A DNA stretch of 61,040 bases. It comes from CAZKGE01 sp964541695 (GTDB taxonomy: Bacteria > Bacillota > Clostridia > Christensenellales > CAG-138). A model generated the notes under the pieces. It ran no database searches. It was not told the origin of the DNA and saw only the letters and a program-made list of their open reading frames with translations. Within the stretch, counting starts at the first letter, position 1, and the number at the start of each line of letters is the position of its first letter. Position numbers and translations under genes: made by a program. This document shows positions 16,529 through 26,016 of the stretch, piece by piece. The stretch spans positions 1-61,040 of the forward strand of contig CAZIRB010000005.1 in assembly GCA_964541695.1 (NCBI GenBank), given 5' to 3'.

Positions 16529-17694
16529 TGTGGAAAACGCCGGGGCGTTATGTTATAATCAAAATCGAAGCAAAATATCCGGAGCGCGTGCTGAACGCCT
16601 TTCGCAGGCACGGAATCGGGGTTTTTGACGTTTCGTTCCCAAACCGCGGCGCGCTTTTATTGCGGATGTGCGCGGAGGATTTCTTCCGGCTTCGCGCCGT
16701 GCGCCGCGAGATTCCGTTCTCGGCGCATATCGTGCGCCGGAAGGGGATGTTCTTCCGGCTCCGGCCGGTGGTTCGGTTCCGTCCGGTCCTTTTGATCGGC
16801 TGCGCCGCGGCGCTTCTGCTGCTGGCGACGCTGTCGACGCGGCTTTTGATCATCTCGGTCGACGGCTGCGGCCTAAGGCTGCCGGAGTACGCGGTGCTGC
16901 GGCTTCTCGCCGCGGAGGGCATATACCCGTTCGCGCAGCGCAAGGGCCTCGACGTGATCCGGATTGCGGACCGCGTGCGCGCCAATGACGACCGCATCGC
17001 GTGGATCGGCATCGCGCTCGACGGCGTGCGCTGCCGCGTCGAGGTGATCGAGGCGGTGCCGTTCGGGCCGACCGTCGACTCCAAGACGCCGTGCAACGTC
17101 GTCTCGGCAAAGACCGGGGCGATCGTGTCCATCGCGCCGTACAACGGCATGGCGAAGGTCAAGCCCGGCCAGGTCGTTTCGGCGGGCGAGCTCTTAATCG
17201 CCGGGGACATCACGGCGGAGGGCGCGACGGAACGCGTGCTTGTCCACGCGCGCGGCGACGTGCGCGCGTACGTGTTCTACCGCGCGGAGCGCGCCGTTTC
17301 CCCGGAGCATACCGGAATCGCCGACACCGGGAACACGCGGCCGTACCGCAAGGTGCGCGTCGGCCCGCTCGCGCTGTTTGAGACGAAGCCGGGTTTTGAC
17401 TTGTACGAGGTGCGCGACACGTCGGACTGGCAGCCGTTCGGAACTTTGCTTCCGCTGCACGTCACCGCCGGGGTATGCTATGAGCAGCAGGAGGTCACGC
17501 TGCTGTATACGGTCGAGGAGATGCTCGAAATCGCGGCGTATGAATCGGAGCGGCTCTGCTATGACAAACTTCCAAAGGACGCCGCCATCGTCAACAAGGT
17601 GAACACGTATAAGGTCGTCGACGGCGTCGTGATCGCCTATACGAATATCGTGACGGAGGAGTCTATCGGAGTGACAAAGGAGATTACGGGTTGA
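16528..17694 (+). CDS. yqfD: Sporulation protein YqfD
   Basis: Membrane-anchored sporulation protein, 388 aa. It has an N-terminal soluble stretch, one strong transmembrane segment at about residues 90-110 (PVLLIGCAAALLLLATLS) and a long C-terminal domain with KTGAIVSIAPYNGMAKVKPG, conserved in YqfD. ATG 16528 overlaps the yqfC stop, so the two are translated together. The exact role is unknown; in Bacillus the pair is expressed during mother-cell development. Confidence 0.9.
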   Translation: MWKTPGRYVIIKIEAKYPERVLNAFRRHGIGVFDVSFPNRGALLLRMCAEDFFRLRAVRREIPFSAHIVRRKGMFFRLRPVVRFRPVLLIGCAAALLLLATLSTRLLIISVDGCGLRLPEYAVLRLLAAEGIYPFAQRKGLDVIRIADRVRANDDRIAWIGIALDGVRCRVEVIEAVPFGPTVDSKTPCNVVSAKTGAIVSIAPYNGMAKVKPGQVVSAGELLIAGDITAEGATERVLVHARGDVRAYVFYRAERAVSPEHTGIADTGNTRPYRKVRVGPLALFETKPGFDLYEVRDTSDWQPFGTLLPLHVTAGVCYEQQEVTLLYTVEEMLEIAAYESERLCYDKLPKDAAIVNKVNTYKVVDGVVIAYTNIVTEESIGVTKEITG

Positions 17695-18659
17695 CGGAAC
17701 CACAGGCAAAGCGTGTTGCGACGCTTCCTATCGCCGGCATGGACGAGCTCATCGGCCTGTTTGGCGTATTTGACGAAAACCTCTCGGTGATCGAGGAGGA
17801 GACCGGCGCGCACATCGCGACGAGCGCGGACGGCATCCGCATCGAGGGCGCGGCCGAGGACGTGGAGCTGGCGAGCCTCGTGCTCGAGAAAATGCTGGAC
17901 ATGCAGCGGCGCGGCGAGCCGATCAACAGGAGCCGCATCCGCTACGCGGTCGACCTGGCCAAGGAGGGCAACGCCGACATGATCAAGGAGATCATGGGCG
18001 ACGTGATATTCATCACGAGTCGCGGCAAGGCCGTCAAGTGCAAGACGCTCGGCCAGAAGCGCTATGTGCAGGCGCTCAAGGAGAGCGACCTCGTGTTCGG
18101 CGTGGGGCCGGCCGGCACGGGCAAGACGTACCTGGCCGTCGCGATGGCGGTGCTGGCCTATAAGAACAAGGAGGTCGACCGGATCATCCTGACGCGCCCC
18201 GCCGTGGAGGCGGGCGAGAAGCTCGGCTTTCTGCCGGGCGATCTGCAGACGAAGGTCGATCCGTACTTAAGGCCCCTGTACGACGCGCTGCAGGAGTTTT
18301 TGGGTCTCGAGACCTATAAGGGCCTGACGGAGCGCGGCGTGATCGAGGTCGCGCCGCTGGCGTACATGCGCGGGCGCACATTGAGCAACGCCTACATCAT
18401 CTTGGACGAGGCGCAGAACTGCTCCAACGAGCAGATGAAGATGTTTTTGACGCGGTTCGGCGAAGGGTCGCGCGTCGTCGTCACGGGCGATATCACGCAG
18501 ATCGACCTGCCGCACGAGAAGAAGAGCGGGCTTGTGCACGCAATCAGCGTGCTCGCCGACGTGGAGGGAATCAAAATCGTATACTTAACGCACAAGGACG
18601 TGGTTCGCCACGAGCTAGTGCAGCGGATCATCCGCGCGTACGAAAAGAGCGAACGGTAA
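17691..18659 (+). CDS. phoH: PhoH-family ATPase
   Basis: Cytoplasmic P-loop ATPase of the PhoH/YbeZ family, 322 aa, thought to act in RNA metabolism with YbeY. The Walker A motif GPAGTGKTYLA is near residue 140, Walker B is within NAYIILDEAQNC near residue 235, and the N-terminal domain is KH-like. The start is TTG 17691, overlapping the yqfD stop, with AAGGAG 8-12 nt upstream. It sits before pgpH and ybeY, the standard Firmicute order. Confidence 0.94.
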   Translation: MTEPQAKRVATLPIAGMDELIGLFGVFDENLSVIEEETGAHIATSADGIRIEGAAEDVELASLVLEKMLDMQRRGEPINRSRIRYAVDLAKEGNADMIKEIMGDVIFITSRGKAVKCKTLGQKRYVQALKESDLVFGVGPAGTGKTYLAVAMAVLAYKNKEVDRIILTRPAVEAGEKLGFLPGDLQTKVDPYLRPLYDALQEFLGLETYKGLTERGVIEVAPLAYMRGRTLSNAYIILDEAQNCSNEQMKMFLTRFGEGSRVVVTGDITQIDLPHEKKSGLVHAISVLADVEGIKIVYLTHKDVVRHELVQRIIRAYEKSER

Positions 18660-18695
18660 CGGGACGAACGGGACCGGCTGTATTGGGGGCGGACA

Positions 18696-20861
18696 GTGGC
18701 AAAAAAACGCGGCATCAAAAAGCTATTTACCAGGATGCGGCCCGTCAGCATACTGCTCATCGCGGTCTGCTTTGTATTAAATAGCGCGGTCGCGCTGACG
18801 GTGCTCTCGCCCAAGCAGTACAGCGTCGCCGTCGGCGATATCGCTATCGACACGATCTACGCCACGCGCACGATCGAGGATAGCGTCACGACCGCGGCGC
18901 TGCGGCAGGCCGCGCGCAACGCCGTTTCCCCCGTCTACGCCGTGGACTCCGCGTCCGCCGAGAAGCTGGTCACGGACGCCTCGGCGTTTTTCACCGCCTT
19001 AAAGGGCGTCCGCGAGAAGGCCAGGGAGGTGCGGCTCGAGAGCGCGCCGGTTGTGACGGGCGAGGACGGGGAGCAGACCGCGGGGGACGACACGCGCACG
19101 TGGCAGGTCGTGATCCCACAGGACAACCTGCGCATCCTGTTCCGCGCGCTGCCGATCACGATCGCCGACACGACGCTTTTATACAACGTGCTGGCCGCGA
19201 GCGACGAGGAGATCACGCGCCTCGAGGACACGGTTATATCCAAGTTATCCGTCATTTTGACCGACGGCGTGTCCGAGGAGGAACTCCCGGCCGAGCGTAC
19301 GCGCATCTCCAAGGAGCTGCAGGTCACGACGATTCCGGTGTACTTAAAATCGCTCGGCGAGATCGTCTACGACACGTATTTTCAGCCGACGAACGTCGTC
19401 GACACCACGGCGATGAACGCCGCGCGCGAGAAGGCGGCCTCCGAAGTGGAGCCCGTCTATATCTCGCGCGGCACGGCGATCGTCGAAGCCGGACAGGTCG
19501 TGACCGCGGATCAGATGACGACGCTGCTCGCGCTCGACCTCGTGCGCGGCGTGGACGAGAACAAGCTTCTGCCGCTGGGCATGCTCGGGCTGCTGTTCGG
19601 GCTGTACACGCTGTTTACGTACTACCTGTACGTGTTTGAGAACGAGGTGTTCTGCGACTCCAAGCGCATGACGATGCTGTTTGTCGCGCTCGCCATCACG
19701 ATCGCGCTCGAATGGATCTGCTACGCGCTTGACCCCAGGATCCTGCCGTGCATGCTGGCCGTGCTGCTCTGCGCGGAGCTGATTTCGCCGCGGCTAGCGC
19801 AGTCGGTCAACGTGCTGACGGCGTTCTCGCTCGGCATCCTCGCGGGCGGCAGCGGCGCGGGGCTCCTCGGTTCCGACGCGATGCTGGCCGTCGCCGCGTC
19901 TGTCGCGGGCGGACAGGCCGCCGTGCTGATCGCGCAAAGGAGCAGCAATCGGGGCGCCTTGATCGCCGCGGGCGCGGTGTCCGCCGCGGTCGGCGCCGCC
20001 GTCGTGCTTGCGGGCGCGTCCGCGCTCGGCAGCGCCTGGCGCACCGCCGCGGTCATGGTCGGCTGCGTCGCCGCAAGCCCGCTGATTTTGTCGGTGTTCG
20101 CCGTCGGCATGCTGTCGCTGTGGGAGAACGCGTTCGACATCGTGACGACGCCGCGGCTGCATGAGCTGCTCAACGCGAGCCAGCCGCTGATCAAGAAGAT
20201 GATGACCTCCGCGCCCGGCACGTACCACCACAGCATGATGACCGCGGCGCTGGCCGAGGGCGCGGCGCACGCCGTCGGCGCAAACGCGCTGCTTGCGCGC
20301 GCGGGCGCGGTCTATCACGACGTCGGCAAGCTGCGGCGGCCGAACTACTTTATGGAGAACCAGAAGAGCGCGAACATTCACGATACGCTGCCGCCGGAGG
20401 AGAGCGCCGGCGTAATCATCGCGCACCAGCGCGACGCCGAGCCGCTGCTCTCGCGGTACCGCATTCCATCCGCCGTGCGCCGCATCGCTGCGGAGCACCA
20501 CGGCACGACGCTGGTCGCGTATTTCTATCAAAAGGCCGTCCGGCAGCGCGGCGAGGACGCGGAGGGCCCGCTCGACGAGAAGCCGTACCGCTATCCCGGC
20601 CCGGAGCCGTCGACGCGCGAGAGCGCGATTGTGATGCTGGCCGACAGCTGCGAGGCGGCCGTGCGGTCCATGCAGGAGCCGACGCGCGACGAGATGGCCG
20701 CGATGGTCCGCCGCGTGATACAGGGCAAGGTTGACGACGGGCAGCTCAACAAAGCCCCGCTAACGCTCGCGGAAATTACGCGGATCGAGAAGAGCTTCCT
20801 CGTCACGATGAACGGCCTGCTGCACGAGCGCATCCGCTATCCGGGGGACGACAAGGTATGA
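18696..20861 (+). CDS. pgpH: PgpH-type membrane HD phosphodiesterase (c-di-AMP)
   Basis: Member of the 7TM-HD family; characterised members hydrolyse cyclic di-AMP. The protein is 721 aa. An N-terminal hydrophobic segment (about 17-36) is followed by an extracytoplasmic region (about 40-290), then seven hydrophobic segments (about 295-480), then the cytoplasmic HD domain with YHHSMM near residue 510, HDVGK near 540 and AEHHGT near 605. The start is GTG 18696. Its end overlaps the ybeY start by 4 nt. Confidence 0.92.
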   Translation: MAKKRGIKKLFTRMRPVSILLIAVCFVLNSAVALTVLSPKQYSVAVGDIAIDTIYATRTIEDSVTTAALRQAARNAVSPVYAVDSASAEKLVTDASAFFTALKGVREKAREVRLESAPVVTGEDGEQTAGDDTRTWQVVIPQDNLRILFRALPITIADTTLLYNVLAASDEEITRLEDTVISKLSVILTDGVSEEELPAERTRISKELQVTTIPVYLKSLGEIVYDTYFQPTNVVDTTAMNAAREKAASEVEPVYISRGTAIVEAGQVVTADQMTTLLALDLVRGVDENKLLPLGMLGLLFGLYTLFTYYLYVFENEVFCDSKRMTMLFVALAITIALEWICYALDPRILPCMLAVLLCAELISPRLAQSVNVLTAFSLGILAGGSGAGLLGSDAMLAVAASVAGGQAAVLIAQRSSNRGALIAAGAVSAAVGAAVVLAGASALGSAWRTAAVMVGCVAASPLILSVFAVGMLSLWENAFDIVTTPRLHELLNASQPLIKKMMTSAPGTYHHSMMTAALAEGAAHAVGANALLARAGAVYHDVGKLRRPNYFMENQKSANIHDTLPPEESAGVIIAHQRDAEPLLSRYRIPSAVRRIAAEHHGTTLVAYFYQKAVRQRGEDAEGPLDEKPYRYPGPEPSTRESAIVMLADSCEAAVRSMQEPTRDEMAAMVRRVIQGKVDDGQLNKAPLTLAEITRIEKSFLVTMNGLLHERIRYPGDDKV

Positions 20862-21301
20862 TTGAGTACGCTGAGGACGACGATATGGAACTGGACGCGG
20901 ATCTGCGGGCCGTCGTTATATCGGCGCTCGAGGCCGCGCTTGCGCACGAGGGTCGCTCGGGCGACGCCTCGGTGCTTATTACGACGCCCGACGGAATTCG
21001 CAGCCTAAACCGCACGTACCGCCATATCGACGCGGAGACGGACGTGCTGACGTTCCCCGCCTGGGAGGGCGAGGCCCTGCTCGCGCCGCCGGACGGCTAC
21101 CTCGGCGACGTGGCGATCTGTTTATCCAGGGCCGGCGAGCAAGCCGAAAGCTACGGCCACACGCTCAAACGCGAGCTGGCGTTTCTCGCCGTGCACGGCG
21201 CGCTGCATCTGCTGGGCTACGACCACCAAAACGAACCGGACGAGGCGGTCATGATCCGGAAACAGAACGAGATACTGGACGAAATGGGGATCTGCCGATG
21301 A
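20858..21301 (+). CDS. ybeY: Endoribonuclease YbeY
   Basis: Zinc-dependent single-strand RNA nuclease used in 16S rRNA 3' processing and ribosome quality control, 147 aa. The zinc site is HGALHLLGYDH near residue 112, and the preceding TDVLTFPAW is the conserved entry loop. The start overlaps pgpH and the stop overlaps the cdd start (ATGA at 21298). Confidence 0.95.
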   Translation: MIEYAEDDDMELDADLRAVVISALEAALAHEGRSGDASVLITTPDGIRSLNRTYRHIDAETDVLTFPAWEGEALLAPPDGYLGDVAICLSRAGEQAESYGHTLKRELAFLAVHGALHLLGYDHQNEPDEAVMIRKQNEILDEMGICR

Positions 21302-21425
21302 ACGAAATCTCCGAGCAAACGCTGGACGATATGCTGGACCGCGCGTACGAGGCCATGGAGCGCGCGTACGTGCCGTATTCACATTTTCAGGTCGGCGCGT
21401 GCCTGCTGGCGGGCTCCGGCAAATA
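21298..21425 (+). CDS. cdd: Cytidine deaminase, N-terminal fragment cut by scaffold gap
   Basis: Cytidine deaminase converts cytidine to uridine in pyrimidine salvage. Only about 42 residues are present, ending GACLLAGSGK, with the signature AYVPYSHFQVGACLL. The catalytic HAE and PCxxC zinc motifs would lie in the missing sequence. The apparent open frame across the N run into era is an artefact. Confidence 0.82.
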
Positions 21426-21525
21426 NNNNNNNNNNNNNNNNNNNNNNNNNNNNNNNNNNNNNNNNNNNNNNNNNNNNNNNNNNNNNNNNNNNNNNNNNNN
21501 NNNNNNNNNNNNNNNNNNNNNNNNN
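21426..21525. other. Scaffold gap, 100 N
   Basis: Exactly 100 N, a placeholder length. From usual protein sizes at least about 450 nt is missing: the rest of cdd and the first roughly 57 codons of era. Confidence 0.98.
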
Positions 21526-22251
21526 GTGTTTCTGGACACGCCCGGCGTGACGGAGGCGAAAAACCGCCTCGGGAGCTTCATGCAGAAGGCGGTAGCGGAC
21601 GCGCTCTCGGAGGTCAACGCCGTTCTGTTCGTGGTCGATCCGCTCATAGGCGTAAGGGAGCGCGACCTTGCGCTGCTTGGCCGCCTTTCTCGCGCAAAAG
21701 CGCCGGTGTTCGCGCTCATCAACAAATCAGACGCCGCCACGGTCGACCAGCTCAATGCCGCCGCCGACGCGCTGCGCGAAAACGGCGCGTTTCTTGCGGA
21801 CGTGCAGACCGTGTCGGCCAAGACCGGCGACGGCGTCAAGGAGCTCGTCGAGGGGCTGCTGCCCACGCTTGCCGAGGGGCCGCAGTATTTCCCGGACGAT
21901 ATGGTCACGGACCAGCCGGAGCGCGTGGTGACCGCGGAGCTGATTCGCGAGAAGGCGCTGCTGCTGCTGCGCGAGGAGGTCCCGCACGGCGTCGGCGTCG
22001 CCATCGACCGCATGGAACAGCGCCCCGGCGCGGAGCTGATGGACATCTACGCCACGATCTTCTGCGAGCGGGACTCGCACAAGGGCATCCTCATCGGCCG
22101 CGGCGGCGCGATGCTCAAACGCATCGGCACCGAGGCACGCAAGGACATCGAGTGGATGCTCGGCTCGCGCGTCAATCTGCAGCTCTACGTCAAGGTCAAC
22201 GAGGACTGGCGCAACAAGCTTTCGGCGCTGCGCGAGCTCGGCTACGAGTGA
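21526..22251 (+). CDS. era: GTPase Era, 5'-truncated by scaffold gap
   Basis: Era binds GTP and the 3' end of 16S rRNA and acts in 30S maturation. The visible 241 residues begin at the G3 motif DTPG, then NKSD (G4), SAKTGDGV (G5) and the C-terminal KH domain with GILIGRGGAMLKRIG. The P-loop and switch I are lost in the gap. Its place after ybeY and cdd and before yqzL and recO matches Bacillus. Confidence 0.93.
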   Translation: MFLDTPGVTEAKNRLGSFMQKAVADALSEVNAVLFVVDPLIGVRERDLALLGRLSRAKAPVFALINKSDAATVDQLNAAADALRENGAFLADVQTVSAKTGDGVKELVEGLLPTLAEGPQYFPDDMVTDQPERVVTAELIREKALLLLREEVPHGVGVAIDRMEQRPGAELMDIYATIFCERDSHKGILIGRGGAMLKRIGTEARKDIEWMLGSRVNLQLYVKVNEDWRNKLSALRELGYE

Positions 22252-22319
22252 TTCCAGTATTTGAAACTCATGGAGATCATCGCGCATTGGCACACTAAGC
22301 CTGTAAAGGAGTGTGTTGG

Positions 22320-22451
22320 ATGTTGAAAAAACGGGACAAGACGGACAGCGCCTGGGAGATGTTCGCAGAGTCGGGCAGCGTGGGCGCTTATTTATTGTAT
22401 TGCGCGATGAAGCGCGCCAAACACGAGCAGGAGCGCGGCGAGCGGGAATAG
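22320..22451 (+). CDS. yqzL: YqzL-like small protein
   Basis: A 43-aa protein reading AWEMFAESGSVGAYLLYCAM in its core, which matches the short YqzL family (pattern W..F...G....YLLY) found between era and recO in Firmicutes. ATG 22320 follows AAAGGAGTGTG. Its function is unknown. It was recognised by sequence pattern and position. Confidence 0.75.
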   Translation: MLKKRDKTDSAWEMFAESGSVGAYLLYCAMKRAKHEQERGERE

Positions 22452-22462
22452 GGGGACAAGGT

Positions 22463-23203
22463 TTGCCGGTCGTCATCGTCAGCGGGATTGTGACCAGGTA
22501 CGTCAACTACCGCGAAAACGACAGGATCATCACCATCATCACGCCGGACAGGGGGCGCATCGACGCCAAGGCGCGCGGCGCGCGGCGGCAAAACAGCCCC
22601 CTATTATCGTGCGCCGAGACATTCGTCTACGGCGAATTCGAGCTGTTTTTGCACAAGGACAAGTACACCGTCAACGGCTGCGGCGTGACGGAGAGCTTTT
22701 TCCCGATCCGCGAGGACATCGTGCGCTTCGCGCTCGGCACGTCGATGCTGCAGCTTGTCAGCGACACCGTGCAGGAGAACGAGCCGAACGAGGCGATGTT
22801 TTTGCTCCTGTACCGCGCGCTTTCGTTCCTGGCCTACGGCGAGGCGGACGCCACGGACCTGTTTCTTTGCTTTCTGATCCGCTTTCTGCACGCGTCGGGC
22901 TTGCGGCCGTCCATCATGGCCTGTGCGCAGTGCGGGCGCGACGTGCGCGGCGACGAAAAGCTGTTCTTTACGGCGCAGCTCGGCGGCGTCGTCTGCGCGG
23001 CCTGCGCGCGCGGCAGCGCGCCCGTGAGCAAGACCGCGCTGGAGGCTTTGCGGCGCATGCTGCTGTTGACCGACGAGCAGATGGACCGCGTACGGCTGTC
23101 CGAGCAGCTTCGCGGCGAATTATACGCGCTTTTGACGGGTTATGCCGAACAGGCGCTGGAATACGGCCCGCGGGCCCTTGCGTTTATGCGGCAGATTCGG
23201 TAA
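22463..23203 (+). CDS. recO: DNA repair protein RecO
   Basis: Helps load RecA at gaps by annealing and displacing SSB, with RecR. The protein is 246 aa. The N-terminal OB fold begins VVIVSGIVTRYVNYRENDRI, and a zinc site is formed by CAQCGRD (about residue 155) and CAAC (about 180). The start is TTG 22463 with GGGGGA six bases upstream; open frame further upstream overlaps yqzL out of frame and is not used. Confidence 0.92.
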   Translation: MPVVIVSGIVTRYVNYRENDRIITIITPDRGRIDAKARGARRQNSPLLSCAETFVYGEFELFLHKDKYTVNGCGVTESFFPIREDIVRFALGTSMLQLVSDTVQENEPNEAMFLLLYRALSFLAYGEADATDLFLCFLIRFLHASGLRPSIMACAQCGRDVRGDEKLFFTAQLGGVVCAACARGSAPVSKTALEALRRMLLLTDEQMDRVRLSEQLRGELYALLTGYAEQALEYGPRALAFMRQIR

Positions 23204-23224
23204 AATGAATGAAATCCTGCAGAT

Positions 23225-23255
23225 TGGACAATAAGATGAAAGTTTTTATTGTTCA
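23225..23255. promoter_or_regulatory. Inverted repeat overlapping the ppdK -35 region
   Basis: TGGACAATAA (23225-23234) and TTATTGTTCA (23246-23255) match in nine of ten positions around an 11-nt spacer, with centres about two helical turns apart. It could be an operator of ppdK or a weak recO 3' hairpin. Confidence 0.4.
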
Positions 23256-23278
23256 TCTCGGGCGATCGGTTGTATAAT
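23249..23278 (+). promoter_or_regulatory. Probable sigma-A promoter of ppdK
   Basis: TTGTTC (23249-23254), an 18-nt spacer and a perfect TATAAT (23273-23278), about 33 nt before the start codon. Confidence 0.6.
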
Positions 23279-23310
23279 GGATTGTCTAATTTGGAAGGGG
23301 GATGTACATT

Positions 23311-25938
23311 TTGAGTCATAAGTACGTATATCTGTTTCATGAGGGGAGCGCGGACATGCGCAATCTCCTGGGCGGCAAGGGAGCCAACCTTGCCGAGATG
23401 ACGAATCTCGGCCTGCCGGTCCCCTTTGGCTTCACCGTGTCCACGGAAGCCTGCACGAAGTATTACGAGGACGGGAAGATCATCGACAACGAGATTCTCG
23501 ATCAGATATACGCCGCGCTCGCCGTGACCGAGAAAAACGCCGGCAAGAAGCTCGGCGATCCGGCCGATCCGTTCCTGGTTTCCGTCCGCAGCGGCGCGCG
23601 CGCGTCGATGCCGGGCATGATGGACACGATCCTGAATCTCGGCTTAAACGACGAGACCGTGGTCGGCCTTGCCAGGCTGACCGGCAACGAGCGCTTCGCG
23701 TTCGACAGCTACCGCCGCTTCATCCAGATGTTCTCGGATGTCGTGATGGAGGTCGAGAAGGCCAAGTTCGACGAGATCTTCGACGATGTAAAAGAAAAGA
23801 ACCGCTGCAAGCTCGATACCGAGCTGACCGCCGAGAACCTCAAGGAAGTCGTCGCCCGCTACAAGACGATGTACAAGAAGGAGAAGGGCGAGGAATTTCC
23901 GCAGGACCCGAAGGTCCAGCTTCTCGAGGCGATCAAGGCAGTGTTCCGCAGCTGGGACAACCCGCGCGCCATCGTCTACCGCAGGAAGAACGACATTCCG
24001 GCCAGCTGGGGCACGGCCGTCAACGTCCAGTCGATGGTGTTCGGCAACATGGGCGACGACAGCGGCACGGGCGTGGCGTTCACGCGCAACCCCTCCACCG
24101 GCGAGAAGAAGCTCTACGGCGAGTTCCTGATGAACGCGCAGGGCGAGGACGTCGTGGCGGGCATCCGCACGCCGTCGTCCATCGAGGACCTTGAGAAGAC
24201 GCAGCCCGACGTGTACGCGCAGTTCGTCAAGATCGCGAACACGCTCGAGAAGCATTACCGCGACATGCAGGACATGGAGTTCACGATCGAGCGCGGCCGC
24301 CTGTTCATGCTGCAGACCAGAAACGGCAAGCGCACCGCGGCGGCGGCCCTGCAGATTGCGGTCGACCTGGTCAACGAGGGCATGATCACCAAGAAGGAAG
24401 CCCTGATGAAGATTGACCCGCGCTCGCTGGATTCCGTGCTGCATCCGACGTTTGAGCCGGGCGCGCTCAAGAAGGCCAAGCCAATCGCGACGGGCCTGCC
24501 GGCTTCGCCGGGCGCCGCCTGCGGCAAGCTGTATTTCAACGCGGCCGACGCGATGAACGCGGCCAAGGCCGGCGAAAAGGTCATACTCGGGCGGCTTGAG
24601 ACCTCCCCGGAGGACATCGAGGGCATGTACGCGTCCGAAGGCATCCTGACAGCGCGCGGCGGCATGACATCGCACGCGGCGGTGGTCGCGCGCGGCATGG
24701 GCACGTGCTGCGTGGCCGGCTGCTCGTCGATCTCCATCAAGGAAGCGGACAAGACCCTGACGCTGGACGACGGCCGCGTGTTCCGCGAGGGCGACTGGAT
24801 TTCGCTGGACGGCTCGACCGGCAACGTATACGGCGAGGCGATCCCGACCGTCGAGGCGCAGGTCTCCGGCAATTTTGCGACGATCATGCAGTGGGCGGAC
24901 GAGAACCGCAGGCTGAAGGTCCGCACGAACGCGGACAACCCGCACGACGCCGCGGTCGCCGTCAAGTTTGGCGCCGAAGGCATCGGCCTGTGCCGCACGG
25001 AGCACATGTTCTTCGAGGAAACGAGAATCCACGACGTGCGCGAGATGATCGTGAGCAAGGACGAAGCGAGCCGCCGCAAGGCGCTCGATAAGCTGCTCCC
25101 GGTGCAGCGCGCCGACTTTATCGGCATCTACCGCGCGATGGGCGAACGGCCCGTGACGATCCGCTTCCTGGATCCGCCGCTGCATGAGTTCCTGCCGAGC
25201 GCAGACGAGGACATCCGTGAGCTCGCGCGCGACATGGGCCTCACGTTCGAGGAGCTCAAGCACACCGTGGAATACCTGCACGAGTTCAACCCGATGCTCG
25301 GCCACCGCGGCTGCCGCCTAGCCATTACGTATCCCGAGATTGCCCAGATGCAGACGCGCGCCGTCATCGAGGCCGCCATCGAGGTGCGCCGCACGGACAA
25401 GCTGAACATCGTGCCGGAGATCATGATCCCGCTCGTCGGCGAGTCGAAGGAGCTGGAGTTTATCAAGAACATCGTCGACGCGACCGCGGAGAAGATCATG
25501 GCCGAGCAGGGCGTGAAGATCCCGTACCTCGTCGGCACGATGATCGAGGTGCCGCGCGCGGCCCTGACCGCCGACAAGATCGCAGAATCTGCGGAGTTTT
25601 TCTCGTTCGGCACGAACGACCTCTCGCAGATGACGTTCGGCTTCTCGCGCGACGACGCGGGCAAGTTCCTCGACGAGTACTACAAGAAGAAGATATTCGA
25701 GTCCGATCCGTTCGCCAAGCTTGACCAGGTCGGCGTCGGCAAGCTCGTGAAGATGGCCTGCGAGCTCGGCAGAAAAGCGCGTCCGGAGCTGCATCTTGGC
25801 ATCTGCGGCGAGCACGGCGGCGATCCCGCGAGCATCGAGTTCTTCCACAAGGTCGGGCTCGACTACGTGTCCTGCTCGCCGTTCCGCGTACCGATCGCCC
25901 GGCTTGCCGCCGCGCAGGCGAAGATCGCGGAGGAATAA
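23311..25938 (+). CDS. ppdK: Pyruvate phosphate dikinase
   Basis: Interconverts pyruvate + ATP + Pi and phosphoenolpyruvate + AMP + PPi. The protein is 875 aa, the family length. The N-terminal ATP-grasp begins GGKGANLAEM; the phosphohistidine swivel domain shows GGMTSHAAVVARGMG (about residue 455), and the C-terminal PEP-binding barrel ends GICGEHGGDPASIEF. TTG 23311 is preferred: the strong GGAAGGGGG (23293-23301) abuts the alternative ATG 23302 with no spacing, and SHKYVYLFHEG matches the usual N-terminus. It probably works with the PPi-type phosphofructokinase at 8.3 kb. Confidence 0.95.
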   Translation: MSHKYVYLFHEGSADMRNLLGGKGANLAEMTNLGLPVPFGFTVSTEACTKYYEDGKIIDNEILDQIYAALAVTEKNAGKKLGDPADPFLVSVRSGARASMPGMMDTILNLGLNDETVVGLARLTGNERFAFDSYRRFIQMFSDVVMEVEKAKFDEIFDDVKEKNRCKLDTELTAENLKEVVARYKTMYKKEKGEEFPQDPKVQLLEAIKAVFRSWDNPRAIVYRRKNDIPASWGTAVNVQSMVFGNMGDDSGTGVAFTRNPSTGEKKLYGEFLMNAQGEDVVAGIRTPSSIEDLEKTQPDVYAQFVKIANTLEKHYRDMQDMEFTIERGRLFMLQTRNGKRTAAAALQIAVDLVNEGMITKKEALMKIDPRSLDSVLHPTFEPGALKKAKPIATGLPASPGAACGKLYFNAADAMNAAKAGEKVILGRLETSPEDIEGMYASEGILTARGGMTSHAAVVARGMGTCCVAGCSSISIKEADKTLTLDDGRVFREGDWISLDGSTGNVYGEAIPTVEAQVSGNFATIMQWADENRRLKVRTNADNPHDAAVAVKFGAEGIGLCRTEHMFFEETRIHDVREMIVSKDEASRRKALDKLLPVQRADFIGIYRAMGERPVTIRFLDPPLHEFLPSADEDIRELARDMGLTFEELKHTVEYLHEFNPMLGHRGCRLAITYPEIAQMQTRAVIEAAIEVRRTDKLNIVPEIMIPLVGESKELEFIKNIVDATAEKIMAEQGVKIPYLVGTMIEVPRAALTADKIAESAEFFSFGTNDLSQMTFGFSRDDAGKFLDEYYKKKIFESDPFAKLDQVGVGKLVKMACELGRKARPELHLGICGEHGGDPASIEFFHKVGLDYVSCSPFRVPIARLAAAQAKIAEE

Positions 25939-25959
25939 GACCCAACCGGTTCCAGGCGG

Positions 25960-25998
25960 GGACCTGTGCGCCCGGTCGGCGCATAGGTCCTCTTTTTT
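25960..25998 (+). terminator. Intrinsic terminator of ppdK
   Basis: A 13-bp stem (25960-25972 with 25978-25990, with one mismatch or wobble) and 5-nt loop, then TCTTTTTT. The next gene begins directly after it. Confidence 0.85.
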
Positions 25999-26016
25999 AT
26001 GCAGATACTGTCAGGT

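Noticed and set aside
21298..22251. Deaminase-Era fusion protein
   Set aside because: The frame exists only because 100 N happen to keep phase; both parts lack core motifs.
23644..25305. Minus-strand open frame of over 500 codons opposite ppdK
   Set aside because: Complement of a highly conserved gene; no family features or ribosome-binding site.
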